From contig NZ_CP008953.1 in assembly GCF_000732925.1 (NCBI RefSeq), positions 8,897,319-8,961,318 on the forward strand: 64,000 nucleotides of DNA. The letters are read 5' to 3'. Under the pieces are notes generated by a model. The model was not told the DNA's origin. It was given only the letters and a program-made list of their open reading frames with translations, and searched no databases. This document shows, in pieces, positions 52,174 through 60,753 of this stretch; position 1 is the first letter of the stretch, and each line of letters starts with the position of its first letter. The DNA is from Amycolatopsis japonica. GTDB lineage: Bacteria > Actinomycetota > Actinomycetes > Mycobacteriales > Pseudonocardiaceae. The position numbers and the translations under genes are program-made.

Positions 52174-53322
52174 ATGCGGGTACTCCGCCGCGGTGACGCC
52201 GGACCGGACGTCGCCGAGATCAGGTCCACGCTGGCGGCGATGGAGCTGCTCCCGCCGGTGACCGAATCCGGGGAGTACGAGGTCTTCGACACGGCGCTGG
52301 AACACGCCGTTCGAGCGTTCCAGCAGCGCCGTGGGCTCATCACCGACGGTCTGGTGGGTCCGGCGACCTACCAGGCGCTTCGCGGCGCGGGCTTCCATCT
52401 GGGCAGCCGCCCGCTGACCTACATGTTCTCCGCCCCCATGCAGGGTGACGACGTCTTCGCGCTCCAGGAGCGGCTGACCGAGCTCGGTTTCGACGCCGGC
52501 CGCCCGGACGGGCATTTCGGCCCGCAGACCGAACGCGCGCTCAAGACCTTCCAGCGCGACATGCGCCTGGTCGCCGACGGTATGTGCGGCCCGGCCACCA
52601 TCCGTGAACTGCACCGGCTCTCGTCGCCGCGCGCCCGCGGCGGCCGCCCCGTTTTCCTGCGTGAGCAGGAGCAGGTGCGGCAGGCGGGCCCCCGGCTGCG
52701 CGGCAAGCGCATCGTGATCGACCCGGGTCACGGCGGCGAGGACCTCGGTGTCGTCGCCGGCGGCCTGCGCGAGGCGGACATCGCCTGGGACCTGGCGCGG
52801 CGGCTCGAAGGCCGGATGCAGGCCACCGGTATGGAGGCGCTGATCTCGCGCGGCCCGAACCAGAGCCCGAGCGAGGGCGACCGGGCGAAGTTCGCGAACG
52901 AGGCGGGCGCGGACCTGTTCCTTTCGCTGCACAACGACAAGAACCCCTCGCCCAAGGCGCAGGGGGTCGCGAGTTTCCACTTCGGCACCGGCAACGGCAC
53001 CACGTCTACCGTCGGCGAGCTGCTGGCGGGTTTCATCCAGCGTGAGCTGGCCGCCCGCACCGGCATGCTCGACTGCCGCACGCACTACAAGACCTGGGAG
53101 ATCTTCACCCGTACCCGCTGCCCGGCGGTGCGGATCGAGATCGGCTACCTGACCAACCCGGAAGACAGCCGCAAACTGGCGGACCCGGCTTTCCGCGACG
53201 TCGTCGCCGAAGGCATCCTGGTCGCCGTGAAGCGCCTGTATCTGCTCGGCGAAGGGGACCAGCCGACCGGCACGTTCACCTTCGCGGACGTCCTGGCCCA
53301 CGAACTCGCCAAAGCGGAGTAG
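52174..53322 (+). CDS. cwlM: CwlM-like N-acetylmuramoyl-L-alanine amidase-fold regulator
   Basis: This 382-residue protein has two peptidoglycan-binding domains (about 8-70 and 90-145, with FDTALEHAVRAFQQRRG and TERALKTFQRDM) and an Amidase_3 fold with the IDPGHGGED metal-site motif and a conserved H (SLHNDK). There is no signal peptide. In mycobacteria CwlM is cytoplasmic, is phosphorylated by PknB and activates MurA. That role is inferred from synteny and the missing signal peptide. The ATG at 52174 is chosen. Confidence 0.9.
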   Translation: MRVLRRGDAGPDVAEIRSTLAAMELLPPVTESGEYEVFDTALEHAVRAFQQRRGLITDGLVGPATYQALRGAGFHLGSRPLTYMFSAPMQGDDVFALQERLTELGFDAGRPDGHFGPQTERALKTFQRDMRLVADGMCGPATIRELHRLSSPRARGGRPVFLREQEQVRQAGPRLRGKRIVIDPGHGGEDLGVVAGGLREADIAWDLARRLEGRMQATGMEALISRGPNQSPSEGDRAKFANEAGADLFLSLHNDKNPSPKAQGVASFHFGTGNGTTSTVGELLAGFIQRELAARTGMLDCRTHYKTWEIFTRTRCPAVRIEIGYLTNPEDSRKLADPAFRDVVAEGILVAVKRLYLLGEGDQPTGTFTFADVLAHELAKAE

Positions 53323-53374
53323 CCAGTCCTCCACACCCGCACGCGGGCGCACATCCCTCTGCCGACGCCCTCGG

Positions 53375-53388
53375 CACAACCGGTTGTG
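53375..53388. other. 14-bp perfect palindrome CACAACCGGTTGTG
   Basis: This perfect palindrome has no loop, so it does not form a conventional hairpin terminator and looks more like a protein-binding site. It lies 53 bp after the cwlM stop. No owner can be named. Confidence 0.4.
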
Positions 53389-53476
53389 TGCCCCCTGGGC
53401 CGACCACGCCACCCCTAGATCCACCCGGCGCGCAGCCCCCGCCCTTCCCGGGGGGGCGTCCCCAGGTCCAGCCTAC

Positions 53477-53539
53477 CCATCCACAGATTTTCCACCGCTC
53501 CTAGCAGCGATCTGTGGATAACTCGGCGGGTTACCCACA
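53477..53539. promoter_or_regulatory. cluster of DnaA boxes with 10-bp inverted arms
   Basis: A perfect DnaA box TGTGGATAA (complement TTATCCACA) lies at 53513-53521. Its neighbours CCATCCACA (53477-53485, 7 of 9) and TTACCCACA (53531-53539, 8 of 9) face it. ATCCACAGAT (53479-53488) and ATCTGTGGAT (53510-53519) form a perfect 10-bp inverted repeat. This is about 10 kb from the expected dnaA/oriC. Confidence 0.6.
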
Positions 53540-53610
53540 GCTGTCCCCAGGCCGGGGGATGGCTGCTGCGCGCGCTCGAAAACTCTGCTAAACGACGCCG
53601 GCGGAGAAGA

Positions 53611-54255
53611 TCAGGCGCGGCCCAGGCTCGGCTCGGCCGTCGTGATGGAGACCTGGCCCAGCAGCCGTTCGAGGGCCGCCTCCACGTCTTCCTTCCACGA
53701 AATCGCCGACCGCAGTTCCAGTCGCAGCCGCGGCCACCGCGGATGCGGCCGCACGGTCTTGAACCCGACGCTCTGCAGGAACGCGGCGGGCAGCACACAG
53801 CTGTGCCCGCCGTCCGGATCGGTCTCGTCGGGCTTGGCGTCGCCGAACGCTTCGATCGCGCGGACACCGCGTTTGGTCAGATCCTTCGCGACGGCCTGCA
53901 CCAGCATCCGGCCGAGTCCGCCGCCTTGGAATTCGGGAAGCACCTGGAAGGCGGTCAGCAGGACCGCGTCCGGGCCGGGAGGCGAAGTCGGGAAGGCCAG
54001 CGAGCGCGGCACGGCGTTCGGCGGCGCGTAAAGCACGAAACCGACGGGCAGGGTGTCGCTGTAGACGATCCGGCCGCAGGAACCCCACTCCAGCAGCACG
54101 CTGGAGACCCAAGCTTCCTTTTCGACCTCGGTCGCGCCGTATTCCTCGGCCTGCGCCTTCATATGCGGCGCCAGCTCCCAGTACACGCAGCGGCGGCAGC
54201 TCTTGGGCAGGTGCTCGAGGTTGTCCAGGGTTACGCCCACGACGCGACGCGACAC
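53611..54255 (-). CDS. GNAT-family N-acetyltransferase
   Basis: This 214-residue protein has the acetyl-CoA-binding motif VLPEFQGGGLGRML of GNAT enzymes and the expected beta-alpha pattern before it. It matches Rv3916c in position. Start GTG at 54255 follows GGAGG; an ATG-like extension to 54312 is possible. The substrate is unknown. Confidence 0.85.
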   Translation of the reverse strand: MSRRVVGVTLDNLEHLPKSCRRCVYWELAPHMKAQAEEYGATEVEKEAWVSSVLLEWGSCGRIVYSDTLPVGFVLYAPPNAVPRSLAFPTSPPGPDAVLLTAFQVLPEFQGGGLGRMLVQAVAKDLTKRGVRAIEAFGDAKPDETDPDGGHSCVLPAAFLQSVGFKTVRPHPRWPRLRLELRSAISWKEDVEAALERLLGQVSITTAEPSLGRA

Positions 54256-54393
54256 AGACAAACCTCCCTGAATGACGACACCCGACGCAGCCTTGTCCCG
54301 AGCAGGGCTCACCGAAGGGGTCCAGACCGAGGATAGGCCGATGTGATGAACACCGGAAGGCCAGGGCCCCTAGAGGGAGGGTGGTTACACTCG

Positions 54394-55770
54394 ATGGAAC
54401 TACCAGTCGGTAGCGACTATGTCCACTTCGAAGCACGGGTGAAGCGCCTGATGACCGAGAATCGCCCTGTCCGGCCGGAGCCCGGCCGCCACAACCTCGA
54501 CCCTCATCTCGACCGCTACGCCGCGCGTACGGCCGGAATGACTGCTTCCGAGATCAGGGCCTTGTTCGCGGTGGCCAGTCGCCCCGAAGTGGTATCGCTC
54601 GCCGGCGGGATGCCGAACCTCGCCGCGCTCCCGTTGGACACGCTGTCCGCGCAGGTCGGCGAGCTCATCGCCGAAGACGGCCTGGTCGCGCTCCAGTACG
54701 GCTCCGCACACGGTGTCCCCGCTCTGCGCGAGCAGATCTGCGAAATCATGGCCCTCGAAGGCATCAAGGCCCACCCGGACGACGTCGTCGTGACGGTCGG
54801 CTCCCAGATGGGGCTCGACATGGTCACCCGGCTGTTCTGCGATCCGGGCGACGTCATCATCGCCGAAGGCCCGTCGTACGTCGGCGCGCTCGGCTCGTTC
54901 GCCGCGTATCAGGCGGACGTCGTCCACGTCGCGATGGACGACCACGGCCTGGTCCCCGAGGGGCTGCGCGCCGCGCTCGCGGAAACGCGGAAGGCCGGCC
55001 GCCTGGTCAAGTTCCTCTACACGATCCCGAACTTCCACAACCCCGGCGGCGTCACGCTGGCCGTCGAGCGGCGGGCGGAGATCGTGGAGATCTGCCGCGA
55101 GAACGACATCCTCATCGTCGAGGACAACCCGTACGGTCTGCTCGGCTTCAGCGGTCAGACGTACCCGGCGCTCCGCTCGATCGACCCCGACAACGTCGTG
55201 TACCTGGGCTCGTTCTCGAAGACCTTCGCCTCGGGCCTGCGGGTCGGCTGGGTGCTCGCACCGCACGCCGTCCGGGAGAAGCTCGTGCTCGCGGCCGAGT
55301 CCGCGACGCTTTGTCCGCCTACGCTTAACCAGTTGATCGTGTCGCGATACCTCTCGACTCACGACTGGATGGGTCAGATCAAGACCTTCCGCGAAAACTA
55401 CCGGGAGCGCCGGGACGCGATCCTGTCCGCGCTCGAACAACACATGCCCGCCGGCTGCAGCTGGACCAAACCCGACGGCGGTTTCTACGTCTGGATGACC
55501 GTCCCCGAAGGCGTGGACACGAAGGCGATGCTGCCGAGAGCCGTCACGGCACGGGTCGCATACGCCTCCGGAACCGGTTTCTACGCCGACGGTTTCGGCA
55601 GCAGACAACTTCGTCTTTCCTACTGCTACCCGACGCCCGAACGAATCCGCGAAGGCGTCCGGCGGCTTGCCGCGGTGCTCGAGTCCGAAATGGACCTGGC
55701 GCGTACCTTCGGTAACGCGAGCCCACGCTCGATCTCGGGGCCGCAGAACCCCTCTCCGGACACGGTCTGA
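54394..55770 (+). CDS. PLP-dependent aminotransferase (class I/II, LysN-like)
   Basis: This 458-residue fold-type I aminotransferase has the PLP-Lys motif SFSKTFASGLRVGW, the NPYGLLGF region and the GSQMGLDMV substrate region. It resembles 2-aminoadipate or other aromatic/branched aminotransferases without the MocR DNA-binding domain. The start is uncertain: ATG at 54394 (MELPVG) is preferred because it begins the family sequence; one at 54343 would add 17 residues. It lies 35 bp upstream of the Ddl-like gene. Confidence 0.85.
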   Translation: MELPVGSDYVHFEARVKRLMTENRPVRPEPGRHNLDPHLDRYAARTAGMTASEIRALFAVASRPEVVSLAGGMPNLAALPLDTLSAQVGELIAEDGLVALQYGSAHGVPALREQICEIMALEGIKAHPDDVVVTVGSQMGLDMVTRLFCDPGDVIIAEGPSYVGALGSFAAYQADVVHVAMDDHGLVPEGLRAALAETRKAGRLVKFLYTIPNFHNPGGVTLAVERRAEIVEICRENDILIVEDNPYGLLGFSGQTYPALRSIDPDNVVYLGSFSKTFASGLRVGWVLAPHAVREKLVLAAESATLCPPTLNQLIVSRYLSTHDWMGQIKTFRENYRERRDAILSALEQHMPAGCSWTKPDGGFYVWMTVPEGVDTKAMLPRAVTARVAYASGTGFYADGFGSRQLRLSYCYPTPERIREGVRRLAAVLESEMDLARTFGNASPRSISGPQNPSPDTV

Positions 55771-55805
55771 TCGACCGGACGTCCCCAAGCACAAAAGGAG
55801 TCCCG

Positions 55806-56756
55806 GTGGTCGACCGCACCGTTGCCGTACTCGCAGGCGGCCTTTCCCACGAACGCGACGTCTCTCTCCGCTCCGGGCGCCGGCTCTCGGTCGCGTTGCG
55901 GGCGGAGGGCCTCGTCGTCGAAGAGTGGGACACCGACGCGGGTCTGCTCGAACGTCTTCGCACCCAGCGGCCCGACGCGGCCATCGTCGCCCTTCACGGT
56001 GGTGAAGGGGAGAACGGCGCGGTGCAGACGATCCTGGAGATGCTCGACGTGCCTTACGTCGGCACCAGTTCGCAGGGTTGCCGCCGCGCGTGGGACAAGC
56101 CGACGGCCAAGGCGCTCGTCGCCGACGCGGGCTTCACCACGCCGGACTGGGTGGTGCTGCCGCACAGCACGTTCCGCGAGCTCGGCGCGCAAGCCGTCCT
56201 GGACTCGATGGTCGACACGCTGGGGCTGCCCATGATCCTGAAGCCCGACCAGGGCGGATCGGCGCTGGGCGCCCAGGTCGTCAAGGACGCCGCCGAAATG
56301 CCCGGTGCGATGGTCGGCTGCTTCGCTTACGGCGACACCGTCCTCGCCGAGAAGTTCGTTTCGGGCGTCGAAGTGGCCGTCACGGTCATCGAAGGCGAAG
56401 AGGGACCCGAAGCCCTGCCCGCGGTCGAGATCGTGCCTGAGAGCGGCGTGTACGACTACACGGCCCGCTACACCGCCGGGCTGACCGATTTCTTCACCCC
56501 GGCGCGGATTCCTGATGACGCCGCCAAGGCGGTCGGTGAGCTGGCCGTCGCCGTGCACCGGCAACTCGGCCTTCGCGACATCTCCCGCACCGACGCGGTG
56601 ATCACCGAAGACGGCACGGTCCACTTCCTCGCGGTGAATCCCTCGCCGGGTCTCACCGAGACGTCGATCGTGCCGGTGGCGATCGAAGCGGCCGGTTCCA
56701 CCCTCGGCTCGGTCTTCGCCGGTCTCGTCGGACGGGCGATTTCCCGCAAGAGCTGA
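55806..56756 (+). CDS. D-Ala-D-Ala ligase-like ATP-grasp protein with altered metal site
   Basis: This 316-residue protein matches the D-alanine-D-alanine ligase family: LAGGLSHERDVSL near the N-terminus, the MILKPDQGGSALGAQ ATP-binding loop, GVYDYTARY, and RTDAVITEDG with D263. In the last Mg2+ motif, canonical E-(x)-N is Ala276-Val-Asn278 (FLAVNPSPGLT), so the conserved Glu is missing. Activity as a true Ddl is therefore doubtful; it may use a different substrate or be regulatory. Start GTG at 55806. It is followed by a strong terminator. Confidence 0.82.
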   Translation: MVDRTVAVLAGGLSHERDVSLRSGRRLSVALRAEGLVVEEWDTDAGLLERLRTQRPDAAIVALHGGEGENGAVQTILEMLDVPYVGTSSQGCRRAWDKPTAKALVADAGFTTPDWVVLPHSTFRELGAQAVLDSMVDTLGLPMILKPDQGGSALGAQVVKDAAEMPGAMVGCFAYGDTVLAEKFVSGVEVAVTVIEGEEGPEALPAVEIVPESGVYDYTARYTAGLTDFFTPARIPDDAAKAVGELAVAVHRQLGLRDISRTDAVITEDGTVHFLAVNPSPGLTETSIVPVAIEAAGSTLGSVFAGLVGRAISRKS

Positions 56757-56770
56757 ATCGGATTCGACGA

Positions 56771-56804
56771 AGGGGACTTGCCCACGGCGGGCGAGTCCCC
56801 TTTT
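56771..56804 (+). terminator. intrinsic terminator after the Ddl-like gene
   Basis: AGGGGACTTGCCC (56771-56783) pairs with GGGCGAGTCCCCT (56789-56801), a 13-bp stem with one G-U wobble and a 5-nt loop, followed by TTTT. It may also serve the convergent gene at 56806. Confidence 0.88.
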
Positions 56805-56805
56805 C

Positions 56806-57192
56806 CTATGTCCGGGCCACGACGACGATCTGGTGCTCGTCCTCGTAGATGACCTGTCCCTGGTCCGCCGACCAGACGGTTTCACAGGGAACGTCGTGCG
56901 TTTCCAGGATCGACAGGTAGCCATCGACTCGGTCGATGAAGACACGAGCGGTCGCCTTGAACCACGCCGCGGCCCCGGGATTGACTTCCGCGTCGTAGAC
57001 GCCCGGGTCGGCGTGCGCGGGGTTGGTGAAGTTCGCGTCGTACCAGTCGTTGTTCGTCCGGCGGAACGCTTCCTGCTCGACGGTGAGGCGTCCGGCGCGG
57101 GCGAGCCCGTTGACGAGACCGAAGACCCCGGTGAAGTTTCCTCGTGCATCGCGGGTCGGGCTCTGGAAGCGGACGAAGGGGAGCTCGGTCAT
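56806..57192 (-). CDS. conserved hypothetical protein
   Basis: This 128-residue protein is not recognised. It has strand-rich sequence around LPFVRFQSPTRDARGNFTGVFG, helix VNGLARAGRL, then NNDWYDANFTNPA and the VDGYLSILETH region. It has no signal peptide or membrane helix. It overlaps the HAD gene by 4 bp (ATGA), so both are translated from one transcript. Confidence 0.7.
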   Translation of the reverse strand: MTELPFVRFQSPTRDARGNFTGVFGLVNGLARAGRLTVEQEAFRRTNNDWYDANFTNPAHADPGVYDAEVNPGAAAWFKATARVFIDRVDGYLSILETHDVPCETVWSADQGQVIYEDEHQIVVVART

Positions 57193-57860
57193 CGCTGAGG
57201 CCATCCACGCACCCAGGACAACAGCTCTTCGTCGCGTAGGGAGCCGATCACGACATCGGCGGGGAAGTCCTGGTGCTTCAACGTAGGCACCCCGATGACG
57301 GGCACGCCAGCCGCTCGCGCCGATCGAAGTCCGGTCATGGAGTCCTCGAACGCCAGCGCGTCGGCTGGCTCGACGTTCAAGAGGGCACAAGCGGTCAAGT
57401 ACATCTCTGGATCCGGCTTCGGCGCGGTCACTTCGTCGGCGGCCAGTTTCACGGGAAACATTCCCGCCAGACCGCCGCGAACGAGTGCGGCGTCCAACAG
57501 GGCTCGGGGCGAGTTGCTCGCGACGGCGACCGGTACGGCGGCGGCGGTCAGTTCGACCAACTCACGCGCGCCGGGCATCGCCTCCGCCTTCGCGGTGACG
57601 ACCTCGGTCACCAACCTCAGCAACTCGTCCGCGATCTCGGCGCCGGCGTCCGGTTCACCGAACGCCTCCGCCATCGCGTCGGCGGCGGCCGGTAGCGACT
57701 TGCCGATCACCAACGCCTTCTCGTCCGCGCCGAAGGGGAGCCCGCGCCGCGCGAACAGTTCGGTCTCGGCGACGGACCAACACGGCTCGGTGTCCATGAG
57801 CAATCCGTCGCAGTCGAAGACGACCGCGCGCGGATTTCGGCCGCCGAAGAGCCCCTTCAC
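57189..57860 (-). CDS. HAD-superfamily hydrolase (phosphatase-like)
   Basis: This 223-residue HAD-superfamily protein has motif I FDCDGLLMDTEPCW with the nucleophile Asp, motif II VAVASNS, motif III with the Lys at about AAPKPDPEMY and motif IV FEDSMTGLRSARAAG. It is a cap C1 phosphatase-type protein such as phosphoglycolate- or sugar-phosphate phosphatases. The substrate is unknown. GTG at 57860 is preferred (GGGGGC upstream); a GTG at 57881 is possible. It lies 85 bp downstream of parB. Confidence 0.88.
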   Translation of the reverse strand: MKGLFGGRNPRAVVFDCDGLLMDTEPCWSVAETELFARRGLPFGADEKALVIGKSLPAAADAMAEAFGEPDAGAEIADELLRLVTEVVTAKAEAMPGARELVELTAAAVPVAVASNSPRALLDAALVRGGLAGMFPVKLAADEVTAPKPDPEMYLTACALLNVEPADALAFEDSMTGLRSARAAGVPVIGVPTLKHQDFPADVVIGSLRDEELLSWVRGWPQR

Positions 57861-57945
57861 ACTTGCCCCCAGTTCAAGCACTCAGCGTCACGCGATCATC
57901 AGCACTCAGCTATCGTCACCGTGACAAAACGACCCGGGGTGATCC

Positions 57946-58962
57946 CTAATCGGTTTCCGGTGTCTGATTTGCCTGATTTTGATCCATGAGCGCCACGATG
58001 CGTTCAAGATCGTCAACCGAGCCGAATTCGAGGGTGATCCGCCCCTTGCGGCGACCCAAGTCGACCTTCACGCGGGTGTCGAACCGGTCCGAAAGCCGGT
58101 TCGCCAGTTCCTGGAGACCGGGCGCCTGGATCGGCTTGCGGGGAGCGGGCTTCGGCTTGGCCGGCTTTTCACTCTTCTTGAGCGTGACGGCTTCCTCGGT
58201 CGCGCGGACCGACATGCCCTCCGCGACGATCCGCGCGGCCAGCTCTTCCTGACTGTCGGCGTCCTCGAGAGAGAGCAGTGCCCGCGCGTGGCCCGCCGAG
58301 AGCACCCCGGCCGCGACCCGTCGCTGGACCGCGAGGGGGAGTTTGAGCAAGCGGATCGTGTTCGTGATGACCGGGCGGCTGCGCCCGATCCGGCTCGCCA
58401 GCTCCTCGTGCGTGACCGCGAATTCGTCGAGCAGCTGCTGATACGCGGCCGCCTCTTCGAGCGGGTTGAGCTGAACGCGGTGGATGTTCTCCAGCAGCGC
58501 GTCGCGCAGCATCGCCTCGTCGGCGGTCTGCCGCACGATCGCCGGGATCGCCTCCAGCTCCGCCAGCTGGGAGGCACGCAGCCGCCGCTCGCCCATGACG
58601 AGTTCGTACTCGTCGTTGCCGAGCTCCCGGACCACGATGGGCTGCATGAGCCCGAACTCGCGGATCGAGTGCTCCAGCTCGTTGAGCGCGTCCTCGTCGA
58701 AGACCTGCCGCGGCTGCTTCGGGTTCGGCTTGATCTGGCTGACCGGCACCTCGCGGTAGACCGCGCCGGCGATCGTTCCGCCGTGCGAACCGGCCGCGCC
58801 GTTGGCCGCGAACCAGCCCTTGTCGTCCGGCCCCGCGGGCTTGCTCGCGGGAGCGGAGGGGACAGGGGAGCCGTTCTCGGCGGGAGCCGCCGAACCCGGC
58901 GGAGGGCCGGTGGGGATCAGGGCGGCGAGCCCGCGCCCGAGCCCTCCTCTGCGCTCGCTCAT
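57946..58962 (-). CDS. parB: chromosome partitioning protein ParB
   Basis: ParB is a CTPase that loads at parS and spreads on DNA to segregate the origin. The 338-residue protein has a Pro/Ala-rich N-terminus, the CTP-binding box with GERRLRAS (about residue 125-132), the ENIHRVQLNPLEEA and helix-turn-helix parts (HEELASRIGRSRPVITNTIRLLKLP), and a C-terminal dimer domain (VDLGRRKGRITLEFGS). ATG at 58962 overlaps the parA stop. Confidence 0.96.
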   Translation of the reverse strand: MSERRGGLGRGLAALIPTGPPPGSAAPAENGSPVPSAPASKPAGPDDKGWFAANGAAGSHGGTIAGAVYREVPVSQIKPNPKQPRQVFDEDALNELEHSIREFGLMQPIVVRELGNDEYELVMGERRLRASQLAELEAIPAIVRQTADEAMLRDALLENIHRVQLNPLEEAAAYQQLLDEFAVTHEELASRIGRSRPVITNTIRLLKLPLAVQRRVAAGVLSAGHARALLSLEDADSQEELAARIVAEGMSVRATEEAVTLKKSEKPAKPKPAPRKPIQAPGLQELANRLSDRFDTRVKVDLGRRKGRITLEFGSVDDLERIVALMDQNQANQTPETD

Positions 58963-59888
58963 GCCGTACCGCTCCTTTCCTTCATCTCCACACCGCGCTG
59001 GGCGATCTCCTTCGCCGCGTCGACGTAGCTCATCGCGCCCCGCGAACCCGGGTCGTACGCGAGGACGGTCTGCCCGTATCCGGGCGCCTCCGAGACCTTC
59101 ACACTGCGCGGGATCACCGTCTTGAGAACAGTGTCCCCGAAGTGGTTCCGGACCTCGTTCGTCACCTGATCGGCCAGCTTCGTCCGGCCGTCGTACATGG
59201 TGAGCAGGATCGTGGAGACGCTGAGTTCGCGGTTCAGGTGCGCCTGGACGAGCTCGATGTTGCTCAGCAGCTGCCCCAGACCTTCGAGCGCGTAGTACTC
59301 GCACTGGATCGGGATCAGCACCTCCTGCGCGGCGACCATCGCGTTGACGGTCAGCAGACCGAGCGACGGCGGGCAGTCGATGAAGACGTAGTCGACGCCG
59401 ATCTCGTCGAGGATCTCGGACGAGAGCGCCTCCTTGAGCCGCATCTCGCGGGACGCCATGGAGACGAGTTCGATCTCGGCACCGGCGAGGTCGATGGTCG
59501 CGGGCACGCAGTAGAGGTTGGGCGACTGCTCGCTCTGCGCCGCCGCCTCGGCCAGCGACACCTCACCGATCAGCACCTCGTAGATCGACGGCGTGCCGGA
59601 GCGGTGGTCGATGTCGAGCGCGGTGCTCGCGTTGCCCTGAGGGTCCAGGTCGATCACGAGCGTCTTGAGCCCGTGGACGGCGAGGGCGGCGGCGAGGTTC
59701 ACCGTGCTCGTCGTCTTGCCGACGCCACCCTTCTGGTTGGCGACCGTCAGCACTCGCCGGCGGTTCGGCCGGGGGAGCGCACCCTCCTTGGGGTGCAGCA
59801 CGCTGGCGGCGCGGACGGCTTCTTCGGCGATGGGCGTCCAGCCGAGTTCCTGGCCGGCGCTCGCAGGGTCGGACGGCGGGGGAGTCAC
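58959..59888 (-). CDS. parA: chromosome partitioning ATPase ParA (Soj)
   Basis: This 309-residue ParA/Soj ATPase has the deviant Walker A KGGVGKTTSTVNLAA, the Walker B-like region FIDCPPSLGLLT and the C-terminal ParA pattern. It makes the ATP-dependent DNA-bound gradient that moves ParB-parS complexes. Start GTG at 59888. It is between parB and rsmG in the standard order. Confidence 0.96.
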   Translation of the reverse strand: MTPPPSDPASAGQELGWTPIAEEAVRAASVLHPKEGALPRPNRRRVLTVANQKGGVGKTTSTVNLAAALAVHGLKTLVIDLDPQGNASTALDIDHRSGTPSIYEVLIGEVSLAEAAAQSEQSPNLYCVPATIDLAGAEIELVSMASREMRLKEALSSEILDEIGVDYVFIDCPPSLGLLTVNAMVAAQEVLIPIQCEYYALEGLGQLLSNIELVQAHLNRELSVSTILLTMYDGRTKLADQVTNEVRNHFGDTVLKTVIPRSVKVSEAPGYGQTVLAYDPGSRGAMSYVDAAKEIAQRGVEMKERSGTA

Positions 59889-59934
59889 CGGTCTCGAGCC
59901 TCCTCTGTATTAGACGTGGGAGTCGTTCTGCGTT

Positions 59935-59948
59935 GTTTCACGTGGAAC
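59935..59948. promoter_or_regulatory. parS-like site with one mismatch
   Basis: GTTTCACGTGGAAC differs from the parS core GTTTCACGTGAAAC at one position. It lies in the 64-bp gap between parA and rsmG. Confidence 0.65.
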
Positions 59949-59952
59949 CGGT

Positions 59953-60633
59953 CTAGCTGCGCCTGCCGCGCGGTCGAGACGGTTTCGGGGGCAGACGGTG
60001 GATCACGACGACCGTGCTCGGAACCTCGAGCACCTTGGTGCCGCACTCGAAGACTTCCGGTTCGCCGCCACCGGCCTTCCGGACGGCGGCGCGATCGCGT
60101 TCGATTTCCTCTCCGGCGCTCGCTCCTTTGAGGGCGACCAGAGCACCTTGGGAACGCACGAGCGGGAGGCACCAGTTCGCGAGCCGGGCCAAGGGAGCGA
60201 CCGCCCGGGCGGTGACGACATCCGCGCCACCGAGCTCCTCACGTACCTGCCGCTCTTCCGCGCGCCCGCGGACAACGGTGATGGGGAGTTCCAGCTTCTC
60301 GGCAACCTCGGCCAGCCAGTCGACCCGGCGAGCCATCGGTTCGAGCAGAACGATATCGAGGTCCGGTCGGCTGATCGCGAGCGGTACACCCGGAAGTCCC
60401 GCACCCGAGCCGACGTCGACCACGCGGGCGCCGTCGGGGATTCGCTCGCCGATCACGGCGGAGTTGAGGACGTGACGCTCCCACAGCCGGTCGACCTCGC
60501 GAGGCCCGATGAGCCCGCGCTCGACGCCATGCCGCTCCAGGAGTTCGACGTAGCCGGCGGCTTGCTCGACGCGGTCTCCGAATACTTCCGACGCCGCACT
60601 CCGTACCGATGCGGCGACCCCGTCCAAGCCCAC
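59953..60633 (-). CDS. rsmG: 16S rRNA (guanine-N7) methyltransferase RsmG (GidB)
   Basis: RsmG methylates G527 (E. coli numbering) of 16S rRNA using SAM; its loss gives low-level streptomycin resistance. The 226-residue protein has the SAM motif VVDVGSGAGLPGVPLAI and the conserved RERHVLNS-like segment (RLWERHVLNSAVI). Start GTG at 60633. The order matches other actinobacteria. Confidence 0.95.
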   Translation of the reverse strand: MGLDGVAASVRSAASEVFGDRVEQAAGYVELLERHGVERGLIGPREVDRLWERHVLNSAVIGERIPDGARVVDVGSGAGLPGVPLAISRPDLDIVLLEPMARRVDWLAEVAEKLELPITVVRGRAEERQVREELGGADVVTARAVAPLARLANWCLPLVRSQGALVALKGASAGEEIERDRAAVRKAGGGEPEVFECGTKVLEVPSTVVVIHRLPPKPSRPRGRRS

Positions 60634-60657
60634 TCTCGCTCCTCAACCCTCGACGCC

Positions 60658-60671
60658 GTTTCACGTGAAAC
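60658..60671. promoter_or_regulatory. parS site
   Basis: GTTTCACGTGAAAC is the perfect parS palindrome core, flanked as CG...CG to 16 bp. It is upstream of rsmG, 82 bp from the second perfect site. Confidence 0.92.
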
Positions 60672-60726
60672 GCGCTCCACTGATTGTCCATGACGTCGAG
60701 CGCAAAGCGGGGAGACAGTCCGAAGT

Positions 60727-60735
60727 TGTGGACAA
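60727..60735. promoter_or_regulatory. DnaA box (TTGTCCACA on the minus strand)
   Basis: TGTGGACAA is the complement of TTGTCCACA, the GC-rich actinobacterial DnaA box form. Located between the two parS sites upstream of rsmG. Confidence 0.55.
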
Positions 60736-60753
60736 CTCCACTCGCCTTCGCGC

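Larger units (their letters stand above)
53323..53610. other. intergenic region between convergent genes, with DnaA boxes
   Basis: No gene is seen in these 288 bp. It holds the palindrome at 53375-53388, a GC-rich hairpin (GCCCCC / GGGGGGGC near 53437-53456) and a cluster of DnaA-box-like sequences at 53477-53539. Confidence 0.6.
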
